NCBI RefSeq assembly: GCF_025755255.1
Contig: NZ_JALIEB010000014.1
Location: 1 to 64,000 of the forward strand
Length of the DNA stretch: 64,000 bases
Origin: Roseobacter sinensis
GTDB taxonomy: Bacteria > Pseudomonadota > Alphaproteobacteria > Rhodobacterales > Rhodobacteraceae
Direction: 5' to 3'
Part shown: one piece after another, positions 63,892-64,000 of the stretch
How positions within the stretch are numbered: position 1 is the stretch's first letter
Layout of the letters: each line of letters starts with the position of its first letter
Program-made: the position numbers and the translations under genes
The notes under the pieces: model-generated
The model's database searches: none
What the model was told of the DNA's origin: nothing
What the model saw: the letters and a program-made list of their open reading frames with translations, nothing else

Positions 63892-64000
63892 ACGCAAAGA
63901 GTCTGCCGAGTTGCGGGTCGTCCGTCTGGGCGTGCGCCGAAGGCGGGAAACGTCGGTCGGCCAGGTCGCTCGAAGACCGTGACGCGGCCCAAAAACAGCC

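Overview
The window (about 62% GC by eye) reads as chromosome of an alphaproteobacterium, most likely a marine Rhodobacterales (Roseobacter-type) bacterium. The reasons are dense operons with four-base ATGA/GTGA stop-start overlaps, a VPLPA-CTERM-type surface protein, many ABC importers (NitT/TauT, Liv and Dpp types), DUF1028, FCD-GntR and a Mo-hydroxylase of the isoquinoline oxidoreductase type. I saw no rRNA, tRNA, CRISPR array, intact insertion sequence or phage.

Region 1 (859-12581) is the most unusual. On the minus strand, reading from 10633 down to 859, lie a DUF971-like protein, an AprA-like FAD oxidoreductase, an 80-residue 2x[4Fe-4S] ferredoxin and a HEAT-repeat protein. A perfect 15-bp hairpin follows, then a NitT/TauT-type substrate-binding protein with a NosL-like tail, a permease, a membrane protein with a Cys-Cys pair, an ATPase, SCO, PCuAC, a diheme cytochrome c and a Crp/Fnr regulator. 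Divergent from it are a 7Fe ferredoxin and a ferredoxin-NADP reductase, and convergent with those a DsbA-like oxidoreductase. Read together this looks like one uptake-plus-redox pathway: import of a small anion or metal-linked solute, electrons moved by NADPH, FNR, ferredoxin and a flavoprotein, copper delivery by SCO and PCuAC, and control by a Crp/Fnr protein. I do not recognise it as a described pathway, and it is my main candidate for an undescribed system.

Region 2 (12865-17879) is a two-gene unit: a 1251-residue mostly helical protein ending in a lamin-tail domain, and a 420-residue protein with an OmpA/MotB-like domain. Neither has a signal peptide. Region 3 (18354-20076) is a MerR regulator, an atypical SDR and a signal-less SBP_bac_3 protein behind a textbook MerR promoter with a 19-bp spacer. 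Region 4 (20356-29544) is a complete liv-type ABC importer co-transcribed with an aldo/keto reductase and a TIGR04076 protein. Divergent from it are an aldo/keto reductase fused to a RidA-like domain and a SAF-domain dehydrogenase; together they suggest uptake and reductive or oxidative catabolism of a small carbonyl or sugar-acid compound. Region 5 (29590-35697) has a LysR, a membrane protein and the two subunits of a Mo-hydroxylase, then an AraC regulator and an orphan protein. A VPLPA-CTERM protein is at 36070.

Region 6 (36728-45479) is a GntR-controlled Dpp-type peptide importer with a gamma-glutamyltransferase-family enzyme and a DUF1028 protein: peptide or gamma-glutamyl compound utilisation. 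Region 7 (45841-53518) holds a tandem two-kinase-domain protein, an ABC exporter and three glycosyltransferases, probably making and exporting a glycolipid or polysaccharide. Region 8 (53936-57033) has a trypsin-like protease fused to a DNA/RNA non-specific endonuclease, and a LeuA/homocitrate synthase-like enzyme. Region 9 (57634-63891) has a tetraheme NapC/NirT cytochrome gene broken by three lesions, a Tat-exported aldo/keto reductase, a secreted SnoaL/NTF2-like protein, a LysR, a DMT exporter, an SDR and a secreted beta-propeller protein.
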